From contig JAEERM010000002.1 in the NCBI GenBank assembly GCA_016285835.1, positions 17,089-81,088 on the forward strand: a DNA stretch of 64,000 nt, in the 5' to 3' direction. This DNA is from Fibrobacter sp. GTDB taxonomy: Bacteria > Fibrobacterota > Fibrobacteria > Fibrobacterales > Fibrobacteraceae. How positions within the stretch are numbered: position 1 is the first letter of the stretch; every line of letters starts with the position of its first letter. The notes under the pieces were generated by a model. The model did no database searches, was not told the DNA's origin, and was given only the letters and a program-made list of their open reading frames with translations. The position numbers were made by a program, and so were the translations under genes. Of the stretch, positions 43,633-50,577 are shown in pieces.

Positions 43633-44553
43633 CTATTCCTGCTCGTTGCGTTTAATCTTGAGGAACCCGCGAACCGTGTGGAAGCTGAAATAGGTCGAGA
43701 GGGAAGAAACCGCAAGTACGACGAGGAACAAAATCCCGCCAAACCCGTCGACATAGCTACCGACTATCGGGAACGATTCCGTGAAGGCATCCACGACCAT
43801 CCAAAGGACAATCACCGCCGAAACACTCCCGAACAAGCCTTGCACAAGGCCTTCCAGCACAAAGGGGAACTGGATAAAGAACGTACTGCCGCCCGCATAC
43901 TTCATGTTTTCGACAAGCAACTTGCGCGAAAGCAGGGAAAGCCGCACCGAATTACAAATGATGAGCGAAAGCGTCACAAGCAAAAGGATACATATCGTCA
44001 CGGGCCAGAACACCATCTTGAACTTCCATTCGGCGATACGGTTCACCCAGTCCACGGGGGCCTGCACCTCCTCAAACACTCCGTCTCTCGCAATGGACTT
44101 GCGCACCTCGATGAGGTCAATCGGAGTCTTGCTCCTGTCGTCTAGCTTGATGCGGAAAAAAGGCGGAATGGGATTGTCGTCCACCAGGTCGAGCATGTCT
44201 CCCGAGAAATGCCTCCGGAAGTCGGCCAAGGCACTGTCGGCGCTCACGTACTCAACGCTGTCCACATGCTTCATGTGCAAAAGCCGTGAACGCACTGCCG
44301 CCACGGAATCGTCCGGAATGGGCCCCGGCAAAAATGCCTCGATAGCGTAAAGCGACTTTTCGGTGTCGATGACGCGCATCGCGCCCCCAAGGAACAGCGA
44401 AGACGCCGCCAGCAACAGCGAGCAGAGGAATATCGTCACAAGGGAGGGCAAAATAACCGTGCGGTGCTGCTTCCATCCCCTGAAGGATTCCGATACTAAA
44501 TAACCTAATTGACCTAACACAAAGCGAATAATAACTAAATTTAAAGGAGTCAT
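43633..44553 (-). CDS. ftsX: Cell division protein FtsX
   Basis: This is the permease-like partner of the FtsE ATPase, with up to 306 residues. It has one N-terminal helix (about 35-55) and a periplasmic domain with SVEYVSADSALADFRRHF and PPFFRIKL. Three C-terminal helices follow, with the conserved ENMKYAGGSTFFIQFPFVLEG loop between the second and third. The region before residue 12 is unusually AT-rich and overlaps the promoter of the divergent ybbR-like gene. A GTG at 44520 may therefore be the true start. No ftsE lies next to it, although ftsE normally precedes ftsX. Downstream is the envC-like gene, its expected functional partner. Confidence 0.9.
   Translation of the reverse strand: MTPLNLVIIRFVLGQLGYLVSESFRGWKQHRTVILPSLVTIFLCSLLLAASSLFLGGAMRVIDTEKSLYAIEAFLPGPIPDDSVAAVRSRLLHMKHVDSVEYVSADSALADFRRHFSGDMLDLVDDNPIPPFFRIKLDDRSKTPIDLIEVRKSIARDGVFEEVQAPVDWVNRIAEWKFKMVFWPVTICILLLVTLSLIICNSVRLSLLSRKLLVENMKYAGGSTFFIQFPFVLEGLVQGLFGSVSAVIVLWMVVDAFTESFPIVGSYVDGFGGILFLVVLAVSSLSTYFSFHTVRGFLKIKRNEQE
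44509..44537 (+). promoter_or_regulatory. Promoter of ybbR-tsaD operon
   Basis: TTGACC (44509-44514), a 17-base spacer, then TAACTA (44532-44537) precede AAAGGAG and AGGGG sites before the ATG at 44566. The promoter lies within the annotated start of ftsX on the other strand. Confidence 0.55.
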
Positions 44554-44565
44554 TTAGGGGCGAAC

Positions 44566-45609
44566 ATGAAACACATCGCATTAAAGATTACAGCCTTCCT
44601 CTTCGGGATTGCCCTCTGGTTCTATGTCATCTCACTGAAGAATTTCCAGCTCGAGATAGAAGCCCCCATCATCCTCTCCAAACTCCCGGAAACGCTCGCC
44701 ATCGCTTCGAGGCCACCGCAGAGCATGCCCATCACCGTGGAAGGCCGGCCATTTGACCTCATCCGCATGCGCGCCCAGGAGACAAAGGCCGCAAGCATCA
44801 TCGTCGATCTGCACGACATTGAACTCGGCAGCCACCGCGTACACATTGGTTCCAAGAACTACTCCTCCCCGAACTTTCCGAACATCCATTACGTGGACTC
44901 CGACGAAAGGCTCAGCTTTATTGACCTCGACATCGACACGCGCATCGTCCGTAACGTTCCCATCAAGTCGAACGTGACTTTCCGGCCCGCCAGCGGTTAT
45001 ATCATCACCAGCGACCCGGTGCTCAACCCCGAAGGCCTCAACGTGTCCGGTGCACGCAACGCACTCATGCGCATCATCGAAGTACCCACCGATTCCATCC
45101 GCTACGATTCCGTCAAGGCGCCCGGCCGGTACACGGTGCCACTCCGCTTTGACCAGTTACCCGCATACGTTGCACCAAACGATTCTGCAATCGAGATTTC
45201 TATCGACGTACAGAAAGTTACAAATAAAGTATTTAAGAACATTCCGGTTCACCTGATTGGCCGCTACGACAAGAACGAGGTAAGCCTCGTGCCAAGCACC
45301 GTCGAGGTGGAAATCACCGGCGGCGAAAAAATTCTGGACACGCTCAAGGCCGAAGCGCTTGACCTGTTCGTCGAAATCAACCGGTTCACCATCGAAGACG
45401 TGGATAGCCTACCTCCCACCGTAAGGCTCATACTCGACAAGAGCATCAACACCGACATGAGCATCAAGGGCATCCAGATCAAGCCCGACAAGGTGCGCCT
45501 GCAGAGGAAGATTCCTCAATCCACCACCGGGACGGAATCCGATTCCACGCAACCACCGGCCAAGCCCACCGTATTCACGATGGACGACCTCGAAGAGGAG
45601 GGCAAATAG
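44566..45609 (+). CDS. YbbR-domain protein (CdaR-like)
   Basis: The 347-residue protein has one N-terminal membrane helix (KITAFLFGIALWFYVIS) with the typical LWFYV pattern of YbbR/CdaR proteins. About three tandem YbbR repeats follow in the extracytoplasmic part, each with an LPxxL-like opening and a VxGxxxxL-like end. In Firmicutes the family regulates the diadenylate cyclase CdaA. No cdaA is seen here, so its partner is unknown. It ends in a Pro/Thr linker. The stop codon overlaps the GTG start of tsaD, so the two are co-translated. Confidence 0.8.
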   Translation: MKHIALKITAFLFGIALWFYVISLKNFQLEIEAPIILSKLPETLAIASRPPQSMPITVEGRPFDLIRMRAQETKAASIIVDLHDIELGSHRVHIGSKNYSSPNFPNIHYVDSDERLSFIDLDIDTRIVRNVPIKSNVTFRPASGYIITSDPVLNPEGLNVSGARNALMRIIEVPTDSIRYDSVKAPGRYTVPLRFDQLPAYVAPNDSAIEISIDVQKVTNKVFKNIPVHLIGRYDKNEVSLVPSTVEVEITGGEKILDTLKAEALDLFVEINRFTIEDVDSLPPTVRLILDKSINTDMSIKGIQIKPDKVRLQRKIPQSTTGTESDSTQPPAKPTVFTMDDLEEEGK

Positions 45610-46616
45610 TGCTCTGGCTCGGAATTGAATCCAGCTGCGACGAGACCGCCTGCGCCGTACTGCAAGATGAACCTCTTCAGGTGCTTTCGAACCCGCTCTA
45701 TAGCCAAATCGACGAACATGCGCTTTACGGGGGCGTAGTCCCCGAAATTGCGGCAAGGGCCCACCTGCAAAAGATTGCGCCCATCGCCGAAGCCGCCGTC
45801 AAAGAGGCGGGAATTTCGCTCAAGGATATCGACGCCATCGCCTACACCACGGGCCCCGGGCTCATGGGACCGCTACTCGTCGGTGCGAGCTTCGCCAAGG
45901 GGCTTTCCCGCGACCTGGGAATCCCGGCATACGGCATGAACCACCTCGAAGGCCATCTCGCGGCCGCCTGGCTCAGCAACCCCGATATCGAGCCGCCCTT
46001 CCTCACGCTCACAGTCTCGGGCGGGCACACGGAACTCATCCTGGAAGAACCCGGGTTTAAATACACAAGCATCGGCCGTACCCGCGACGATGCCGCCGGA
46101 GAAGCCTTCGACAAATGTGGCAAACTTATCGGCCTCAAGTACCCCGCAGGAGCGACCATCAGCAAGCTCGCCCAGGGGCACAACCGCAAGTTCGTGGACT
46201 TCCCGCGAGCACTGCATGTCCGCAACAACTGCGAATTCTCTTTCAGCGGCCTCAAGACGGCCGTGCTCCGCTACACGGAAACCCATGAGCCCGACTTTAT
46301 CAAGGTCCACCTCGGCGACATCTGCGCTTCGCTTGAAGACGCCATCGTCGACAGCCTCGTGGAAAAGACCATCACGGCCCTCAAATTGACCAAAATGAAG
46401 ACCCTGGTGGTCGGAGGCGGCGTGAGCGCGAACGCCTGGCTGCGCACACGCCTCCAAGACTACTGCGACCGTCACGGCATCCGATTCTGCATCCCCGACA
46501 GGAGCCTCAGCACCGACAACGGGGCGATGATTGCCGCCGCGGCCATCCGCCGCAACCGGCAGGGACTGCTCAAGTCTATCGACACAGTGAAACCATGGAT
46601 GCCGTTAGCCCCTTAA
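45609..46616 (+). CDS. tsaD: tRNA N6-adenosine threonylcarbamoyltransferase TsaD
   Basis: TsaD forms t6A37 on tRNAs that read ANN codons. The 335 residues start at a GTG that shares its G with the ybbR stop. Family motifs are IESSCDETACAV, GGVVPEIAARAH, TTGPGLMGPLLVG, the metal-binding MNHLEGHLAA, LTVSGGHTEL, DDAAGEAFDKCGKLIG, FSFSGLKTAV and VVGGGVSAN, ending with CIPDRSLSTDNGAMIA. All are in place and length is standard. It is universally conserved and essential in most bacteria. Confidence 0.97.
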   Translation: MLWLGIESSCDETACAVLQDEPLQVLSNPLYSQIDEHALYGGVVPEIAARAHLQKIAPIAEAAVKEAGISLKDIDAIAYTTGPGLMGPLLVGASFAKGLSRDLGIPAYGMNHLEGHLAAAWLSNPDIEPPFLTLTVSGGHTELILEEPGFKYTSIGRTRDDAAGEAFDKCGKLIGLKYPAGATISKLAQGHNRKFVDFPRALHVRNNCEFSFSGLKTAVLRYTETHEPDFIKVHLGDICASLEDAIVDSLVEKTITALKLTKMKTLVVGGGVSANAWLRTRLQDYCDRHGIRFCIPDRSLSTDNGAMIAAAAIRRNRQGLLKSIDTVKPWMPLAP

Positions 46617-46735
46617 AAGGCATACAAGTTCAATTTTTCGCCCTAATTTCTTCAAAATCCCGTATTTTTACTCACAGATTTCGAAATTTATGCGAAATCC
46701 CAAAAAATATTATACTTCCATGCACCTCTAAAAAT

Positions 46736-46743
46736 TATATTAT
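46736..46743 (+). promoter_or_regulatory. Putative -10 box, leaderless-type spacing
   Basis: TATATTAT ends six bases before the ATG at 46750 (TATTAT then ACACGT). No ribosome site precedes the start. Confidence 0.35.
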
Positions 46744-46749
46744 ACACGT

Positions 46750-47220
46750 ATGAGACTCTGGGGTTACCATAAGCATTTCGAGCACCGGGCAATTAACCGG
46801 TGCATTTTTGGCGTTTTTACGCTCTGTGCACTTCTTGCATTCCCCGCTGCCGCCCAAGACATAAATAAAAAGGTCAACGATGTAGACGTTTTCCGTCCGG
46901 AGAAACGCGAGACTAGAGTCGAACTTGTCGATTCCAGCAAGAGCAATTCCATCAAATTGAACGTCGACATTTTCGGTAGCCTGGATGTGCAATCCTACTA
47001 CATTTTGTGGGACGAAGTAGACCTTTCCGAGGACATCAAGAAATTGATGACCACCCGCGACTTCGCCCGCGACGAGTTCTTCATGCAGAACATCGACCGC
47101 GAGCAGTTCGAACAGGAACGCCTACTGCAACTCTTTGAAGACAAGAAGCGCGAATACTTCAACATCTTCCCCGAAGAGGCGCTCAAGATGCTCGAAGACG
47201 AGCGCAAGGACGACGACTAG
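46750..47220 (+). CDS. Exported protein of unknown function
   Basis: The 156-residue protein has an N-terminal basic region and a hydrophobic signal (FGVFTLCALLAFPAAAQ, cleavage after AAA or AQ at about 36). The mature part contains KLNVDIFGSLDVQSYYILW, probably beta-stranded. A long charged helix at the C-terminus (REQFEQERLLQLFEDKKREYF) follows, ending in an acidic tail DERKDDD. I know no family. It precedes birA by 12 bases and may be cotranscribed with it. Confidence 0.7.
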   Translation: MRLWGYHKHFEHRAINRCIFGVFTLCALLAFPAAAQDINKKVNDVDVFRPEKRETRVELVDSSKSNSIKLNVDIFGSLDVQSYYILWDEVDLSEDIKKLMTTRDFARDEFFMQNIDREQFEQERLLQLFEDKKREYFNIFPEEALKMLEDERKDDD

Positions 47221-47232
47221 CCGGAACCGCAA

Positions 47233-48072
47233 ATGGACACCCATAAGTTCCATGACTGGCAAGTATTCGGCTTTGACAGCGCACCGGCAAGACTCTTTGA
47301 CGAAATCGGCAGCACGCACACGCACATGAAGGAACAGGCCCGCGAAGGGCTTATTCCGCCAGGCACCCTCTTCGTCGCAAATTCGCAGAGCGCAGGACGC
47401 GGACGGCACGAGAGGACCTGGAGTTCGCCAGTCGGCAAAAACCTCTACTTCAACATTCTCATCCCGCTCGAGGGCATTCCCCCGAAGCGCTTCGCGCAGA
47501 TTACCCAAGTCGCAGCACTCACGTTCGCCGAGGTGTTCACCGGGATGCAGGAACAGCAGGCAAGCGACGGCACAAAGATTACCGTCAAGTGGCCCAACGA
47601 CATCCTTTACGGCAAGAGCAAGTTCTGCGGGATCCTTTCCGAGATTGTCTATATCCCGGCCAGCACGGTCAACAACTCGCACGGCAGGACCGTCCCCGCT
47701 CTTTCCATGGGTGTTGGCATCAACGTGAACAGCGACCCAGAAGACTACGCGGAACTCAACCGCGACGTCACGACGCTCAAGGCGATTCTCGGATTCGAAG
47801 TGGACAGGGAAAGATTACTGAAGGCACTCATCGGGAGCCTGGAACGCGCAGTGAAGCAGTTCACGGCTTTCGGCATCGCCCCATGGGTTAACGCTTGGCG
47901 AAAGATGGACAAGTTCATCGGAGCCCCAGGCACAATTATCGAGTTGGACATGAGCGGGCAACCCATCCGCAAGCACGGCAAAATCCTCGACATGCAAGAA
48001 GACGGCAGCCTGAAATTTGAATGTGACGACGGGACAATCGAAACCGTCTACAGCGCGGATTTAGAAATTTAA
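47233..48072 (+). CDS. birA: Biotin--[acetyl-CoA-carboxylase] ligase
   Basis: The enzyme activates biotin with ATP and attaches it to the biotin carboxyl carrier protein. The 279 residues show the catalytic motif GRGRHERTWSSPVGKNLYFN (about 55-74) and KWPNDILYGKSKFCGILSE (about 119-137). MGVGININSDP-like sequence follows as MGVGINVNSDP. A C-terminal SH3-like domain (GKILDMQEDGSLKFECDDG) is present. The helix-turn-helix of E. coli BirA is missing, so this is a class I ligase without repressor function. Confidence 0.94.
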   Translation: MDTHKFHDWQVFGFDSAPARLFDEIGSTHTHMKEQAREGLIPPGTLFVANSQSAGRGRHERTWSSPVGKNLYFNILIPLEGIPPKRFAQITQVAALTFAEVFTGMQEQQASDGTKITVKWPNDILYGKSKFCGILSEIVYIPASTVNNSHGRTVPALSMGVGINVNSDPEDYAELNRDVTTLKAILGFEVDRERLLKALIGSLERAVKQFTAFGIAPWVNAWRKMDKFIGAPGTIIELDMSGQPIRKHGKILDMQEDGSLKFECDDGTIETVYSADLEI

Positions 48073-48105
48073 TAGTGGTTGGTGGTTAGGAATTGCCAAT
48101 CACTA

Positions 48106-48324
48106 TTATTTTTTACGTTTGAAGAACATGCTGCCGACAAGCGAGACGGCAAGCACCACAATCATCGCCGTAAGGGCCGTATCGGCGGCTTCCCTGTTTT
48201 CACCCGCAAGGCCTGTTTCGATGAGGACCACCAGCACAAGCGCGATAACGGCGGCAGTGGAGCCCATGCGTTCGAACATCTTGATTTTATCTTCGGTAGT
48301 AAAGGGCTTTTTAATAAAGGGCAT
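48106..48324 (-). CDS. Small two-helix membrane protein
   Basis: The protein is 72 residues from the ATG at 48324; the track start lies inside ubiA. It has two hydrophobic segments (TAAVIALVLVVLIETGLAG and LTAMIVVLAVSLVGSMFF), a short acidic loop between them and a terminal KRKK. It overlaps the end of the ubiA-like gene by 14 bases, so it is probably the last gene of the ubiE-ubiX-ubiA operon. No function can be assigned. Confidence 0.7.
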   Translation of the reverse strand: MPFIKKPFTTEDKIKMFERMGSTAAVIALVLVVLIETGLAGENREAADTALTAMIVVLAVSLVGSMFFKRKK

Positions 48325-49204
48325 TGACGTCGCCTCCCATGCAAATCCACACGATGAGCCCAACCATTACGAGTACGCTGATGGCGACATTCGCCAAGAA
48401 AAAGTCGCGGTTCATGGCGTCCAGGTCATCGGACTTGCGGAACAAGTGTATATAAAGAACTGCTGCGGCCATGAGGCCCGACACAATCCACCAAGGCAAT
48501 CCCATACTCCAAATAAAGCCGAACGCTCCACATAGAGCGAGCATGGCGATGTGGCTCCAGAAAGCAATCTGCAAGGCTCGCTTGCGGCCAAAGCGGGCGG
48601 GCACCGAATGTAGCCCCATCGCACGGTCAATTTCTTCGTCCTGCGTCGCGTAGATGATGTCAAAGCCGCCCATCCAGAGCATGAGAATCACGAGCAGGAA
48701 TATCGGGAATACGGCGAACTCGCCGCGGATGGCAATCCAGGCGCCGAGCGGGCTCATTCCGATGGCGAAGCCGAGGAACCAGTGGCAAAGCCACGAGAAG
48801 CGTTTCCAGTACGAATACGAGAGCAGCAGAAGCCACACCGGAAGCGCGAGCGCACCCGCGAGGGGCTGCAACAAAAAGGCGAACAGCACGAACAGCAAAC
48901 CGTTGACGGCGAGGAACGCAATGACCGAAGCCTTGCTCAAGCGCCCATCCGGCAAATGGCGTTTTGCGGTGCGCGGGTTCTTCGCGTCAATATCGACATC
49001 GGCAATGCGGTTGAAACTCATCGCGCTATTGCGGGCAGTCACCATGCAGCCCACGATGAGCAAAACAATCCGCGCAGTCTCGGCAGCAGTCATACCACGG
49101 AAACCGTTTGCCGCCACCCACATGGAACCGAGGGCAAAAGGCATCGCGAACAGCGAGTGGCTGAAGCGAACGAGATGGCCGAATTCGAGAATTTTCTTCA
49201 ACAT
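48311..49204 (-). CDS. ubiA: UbiA-family prenyltransferase (menaquinone-type)
   Basis: This is a 297-residue integral membrane prenyltransferase; the start at 49204 lies two bases after the ubiX stop. The track adds 87 codons that belong to ubiX in another frame. The first aspartate motif is NRIADVDIDAKNPRTAKR and the second is DIIYATQDEEIDRAMGLHSVP. Seven or eight hydrophobic segments surround them. The UbiA/MqnP group prenylates an aromatic acid in quinone synthesis. With ubiX and ubiE next to it and no UbiD here, a menaquinone (possibly futalosine-route) role is inferred. Confidence 0.88.
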   Translation of the reverse strand: MLKKILEFGHLVRFSHSLFAMPFALGSMWVAANGFRGMTAAETARIVLLIVGCMVTARNSAMSFNRIADVDIDAKNPRTAKRHLPDGRLSKASVIAFLAVNGLLFVLFAFLLQPLAGALALPVWLLLLSYSYWKRFSWLCHWFLGFAIGMSPLGAWIAIRGEFAVFPIFLLVILMLWMGGFDIIYATQDEEIDRAMGLHSVPARFGRKRALQIAFWSHIAMLALCGAFGFIWSMGLPWWIVSGLMAAAVLYIHLFRKSDDLDAMNRDFFLANVAISVLVMVGLIVWICMGGDVNALY

Positions 49205-49206
49205 AA

Positions 49207-49782
49207 TCAATTTTTTTTGGGGGGTCCCCATGGTTTGACGATTCCGGCGCAGTCCGCAGCCGATCCCGCACCTAGGTGTTTCAGAACCTTCGCGACAACG
49301 GTATCCACGAGGTCTTCGATGGTGGCGGCCTTGCTGTAAAACTGTGGCGAAGCGGGAATCACCACGGCACCAGCGCGGGTCACGCGCTCCATGTTTTCGA
49401 GATGAATCAAGTTGTACGGCATTTCGCGGGGTACGATTACCAACGGGCGGCGCTCCTTGAGGCACACGTCCGCGCTGCGCACCAGCAAATTATCCGAAGT
49501 TCCCGCAGCAATGCGGCCTAGCGTTCCCATGGAACACGGCACCACGGCCATGCCCGCATAGTCGGCAGAACCGCTCGCACATTCCGCAAAGAAATCGTCC
49601 ACATTGAACACGGTATCGGTATAATCAAAAAGCGCCTTCTGCCCTTCGTATTCCACAACTTCACGGCCCGGCGCCGTCACAATCAGCGACACATCATGCC
49701 CGAGGCGTTTCAAGTGCATCGCCGTGCGCGTGGCGTAAATGGCCCCGCTAGCGCCAGTCACCCCAAGAATATAGCGGTTCAC
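49207..49782 (-). CDS. ubiX: Flavin prenyltransferase UbiX
   Basis: UbiX makes prenylated FMN, the cofactor of UbiD-type decarboxylases. The 191 residues show GVTGASGAIYATR near the N-terminus and VVPCSMGTLGRIAAGTSDNL (about 82-101). RPLVIVPREMPYNLIHLENM follows and ASPQFYSKAATIEDLVD completes the family pattern. Its ATG overlaps the ubiE stop (ATGA). No UbiD gene is in the window, so its client enzyme is encoded elsewhere. Confidence 0.95.
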   Translation of the reverse strand: MNRYILGVTGASGAIYATRTAMHLKRLGHDVSLIVTAPGREVVEYEGQKALFDYTDTVFNVDDFFAECASGSADYAGMAVVPCSMGTLGRIAAGTSDNLLVRSADVCLKERRPLVIVPREMPYNLIHLENMERVTRAGAVVIPASPQFYSKAATIEDLVDTVVAKVLKHLGAGSAADCAGIVKPWGPPKKN

Positions 49783-50480
49783 GCTTCACCTCCCGCCGGC
49801 ACAGACTTCCGGCGTAAAAGCACGCGGTACGCCACCCCGAAAAAGCAGGGCTTCACATGCACGAGTTCAAAGCCGTTATTCTCCGCCAAGGCAACAAAGT
49901 CCGCCACCGGCAAAAAACGGATAATCGAATTCACCAGATATTCATACGCATCCCGCTTGCTGAAGAACGCTCCAAGCACAGGGATAAACAAGGGCGCAAG
50001 CCTCTTGTAAAAAAACTTGTTGAACACATTCCGCGGTGAAAAGAATTCAAGCACCTGCAAATAACCGCCCTCTGAAAGGACTCGAGCAGATTCCCGCAAG
50101 CCGCCTTCCGCATTAGGGAGGTTGCGCATCCCGAACCCATTCAAGATTACATCGAACGAGCCATCGGCAAAGGGCATCTTCATCGCATCAAGCTGCACGG
50201 GAACAGCCGACGTCTTCTTGCCCGCAGCCCCCTTTAGCATGCCGTATGAGAAATCCCCCAGCACAGCCACATCGGGTTTTCCGTTGAACTTTTCGTAGGT
50301 CGCCGCAAAATCACCCGTTCCGCCACAAAGGTCGAGCAAGCGCTTGCCCGGCTTCACGCGCTTCAGTTCGCGACAGCAGTTCCTACGCCAAAGAATGTCT
50401 TGGCAGCCACTCAACGCATGATTCAAGAAATCATAGCGGTTTGCAATTTCGTCGAACATCTTGCGCACAGGGCTCTTCAT
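49779..50480 (-). CDS. ubiE: Demethylmenaquinone methyltransferase (UbiE/MenG)
   Basis: This SAM-dependent C-methyltransferase of 233 residues catalyses a late step of menaquinone synthesis. Motifs are MFDEIANRYDFLNHALS at the start, LDLCGGTGDFA for SAM binding (about 50), NGFGMRNL, and GGYLQVLEFFSP. A TAAATT box lies six bases before the ATG and TATATT a little further up, with no Shine-Dalgarno sequence. It is the first gene of the ubiE-ubiX-ubiA set. Demethylmenaquinone rather than a ubiquinone precursor is inferred from the likely anaerobic host. Confidence 0.92.
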   Translation of the reverse strand: MKSPVRKMFDEIANRYDFLNHALSGCQDILWRRNCCRELKRVKPGKRLLDLCGGTGDFAATYEKFNGKPDVAVLGDFSYGMLKGAAGKKTSAVPVQLDAMKMPFADGSFDVILNGFGMRNLPNAEGGLRESARVLSEGGYLQVLEFFSPRNVFNKFFYKRLAPLFIPVLGAFFSKRDAYEYLVNSIIRFLPVADFVALAENNGFELVHVKPCFFGVAYRVLLRRKSVPAGGEA

Positions 50481-50486
50481 GCCACA

Positions 50487-50492
50487 AATTTA
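50487..50492 (-). promoter_or_regulatory. Putative -10 box before ubiE, leaderless-type spacing
   Basis: TAAATT then TGTGGC then ATG on the minus strand gives a six-base gap. A second possible box, TATATT, lies eight bases further upstream. Confidence 0.3.
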
Positions 50493-50577
50493 GAAATATA
50501 CCTCGCACAAGCCATGTACAAAAAAAGAAAAGCGCGGACTTAAAAGCCCGCGCGAAAAATTTTGCCAAACAACAATC

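Noticed and set aside
42523-44145. 540-codon plus-strand ORF
   Set aside because: It lies opposite the envC-like gene and ftsX. The Leu/His-rich translation has no domain, so it is an artefact of GC-rich coding on the other strand.
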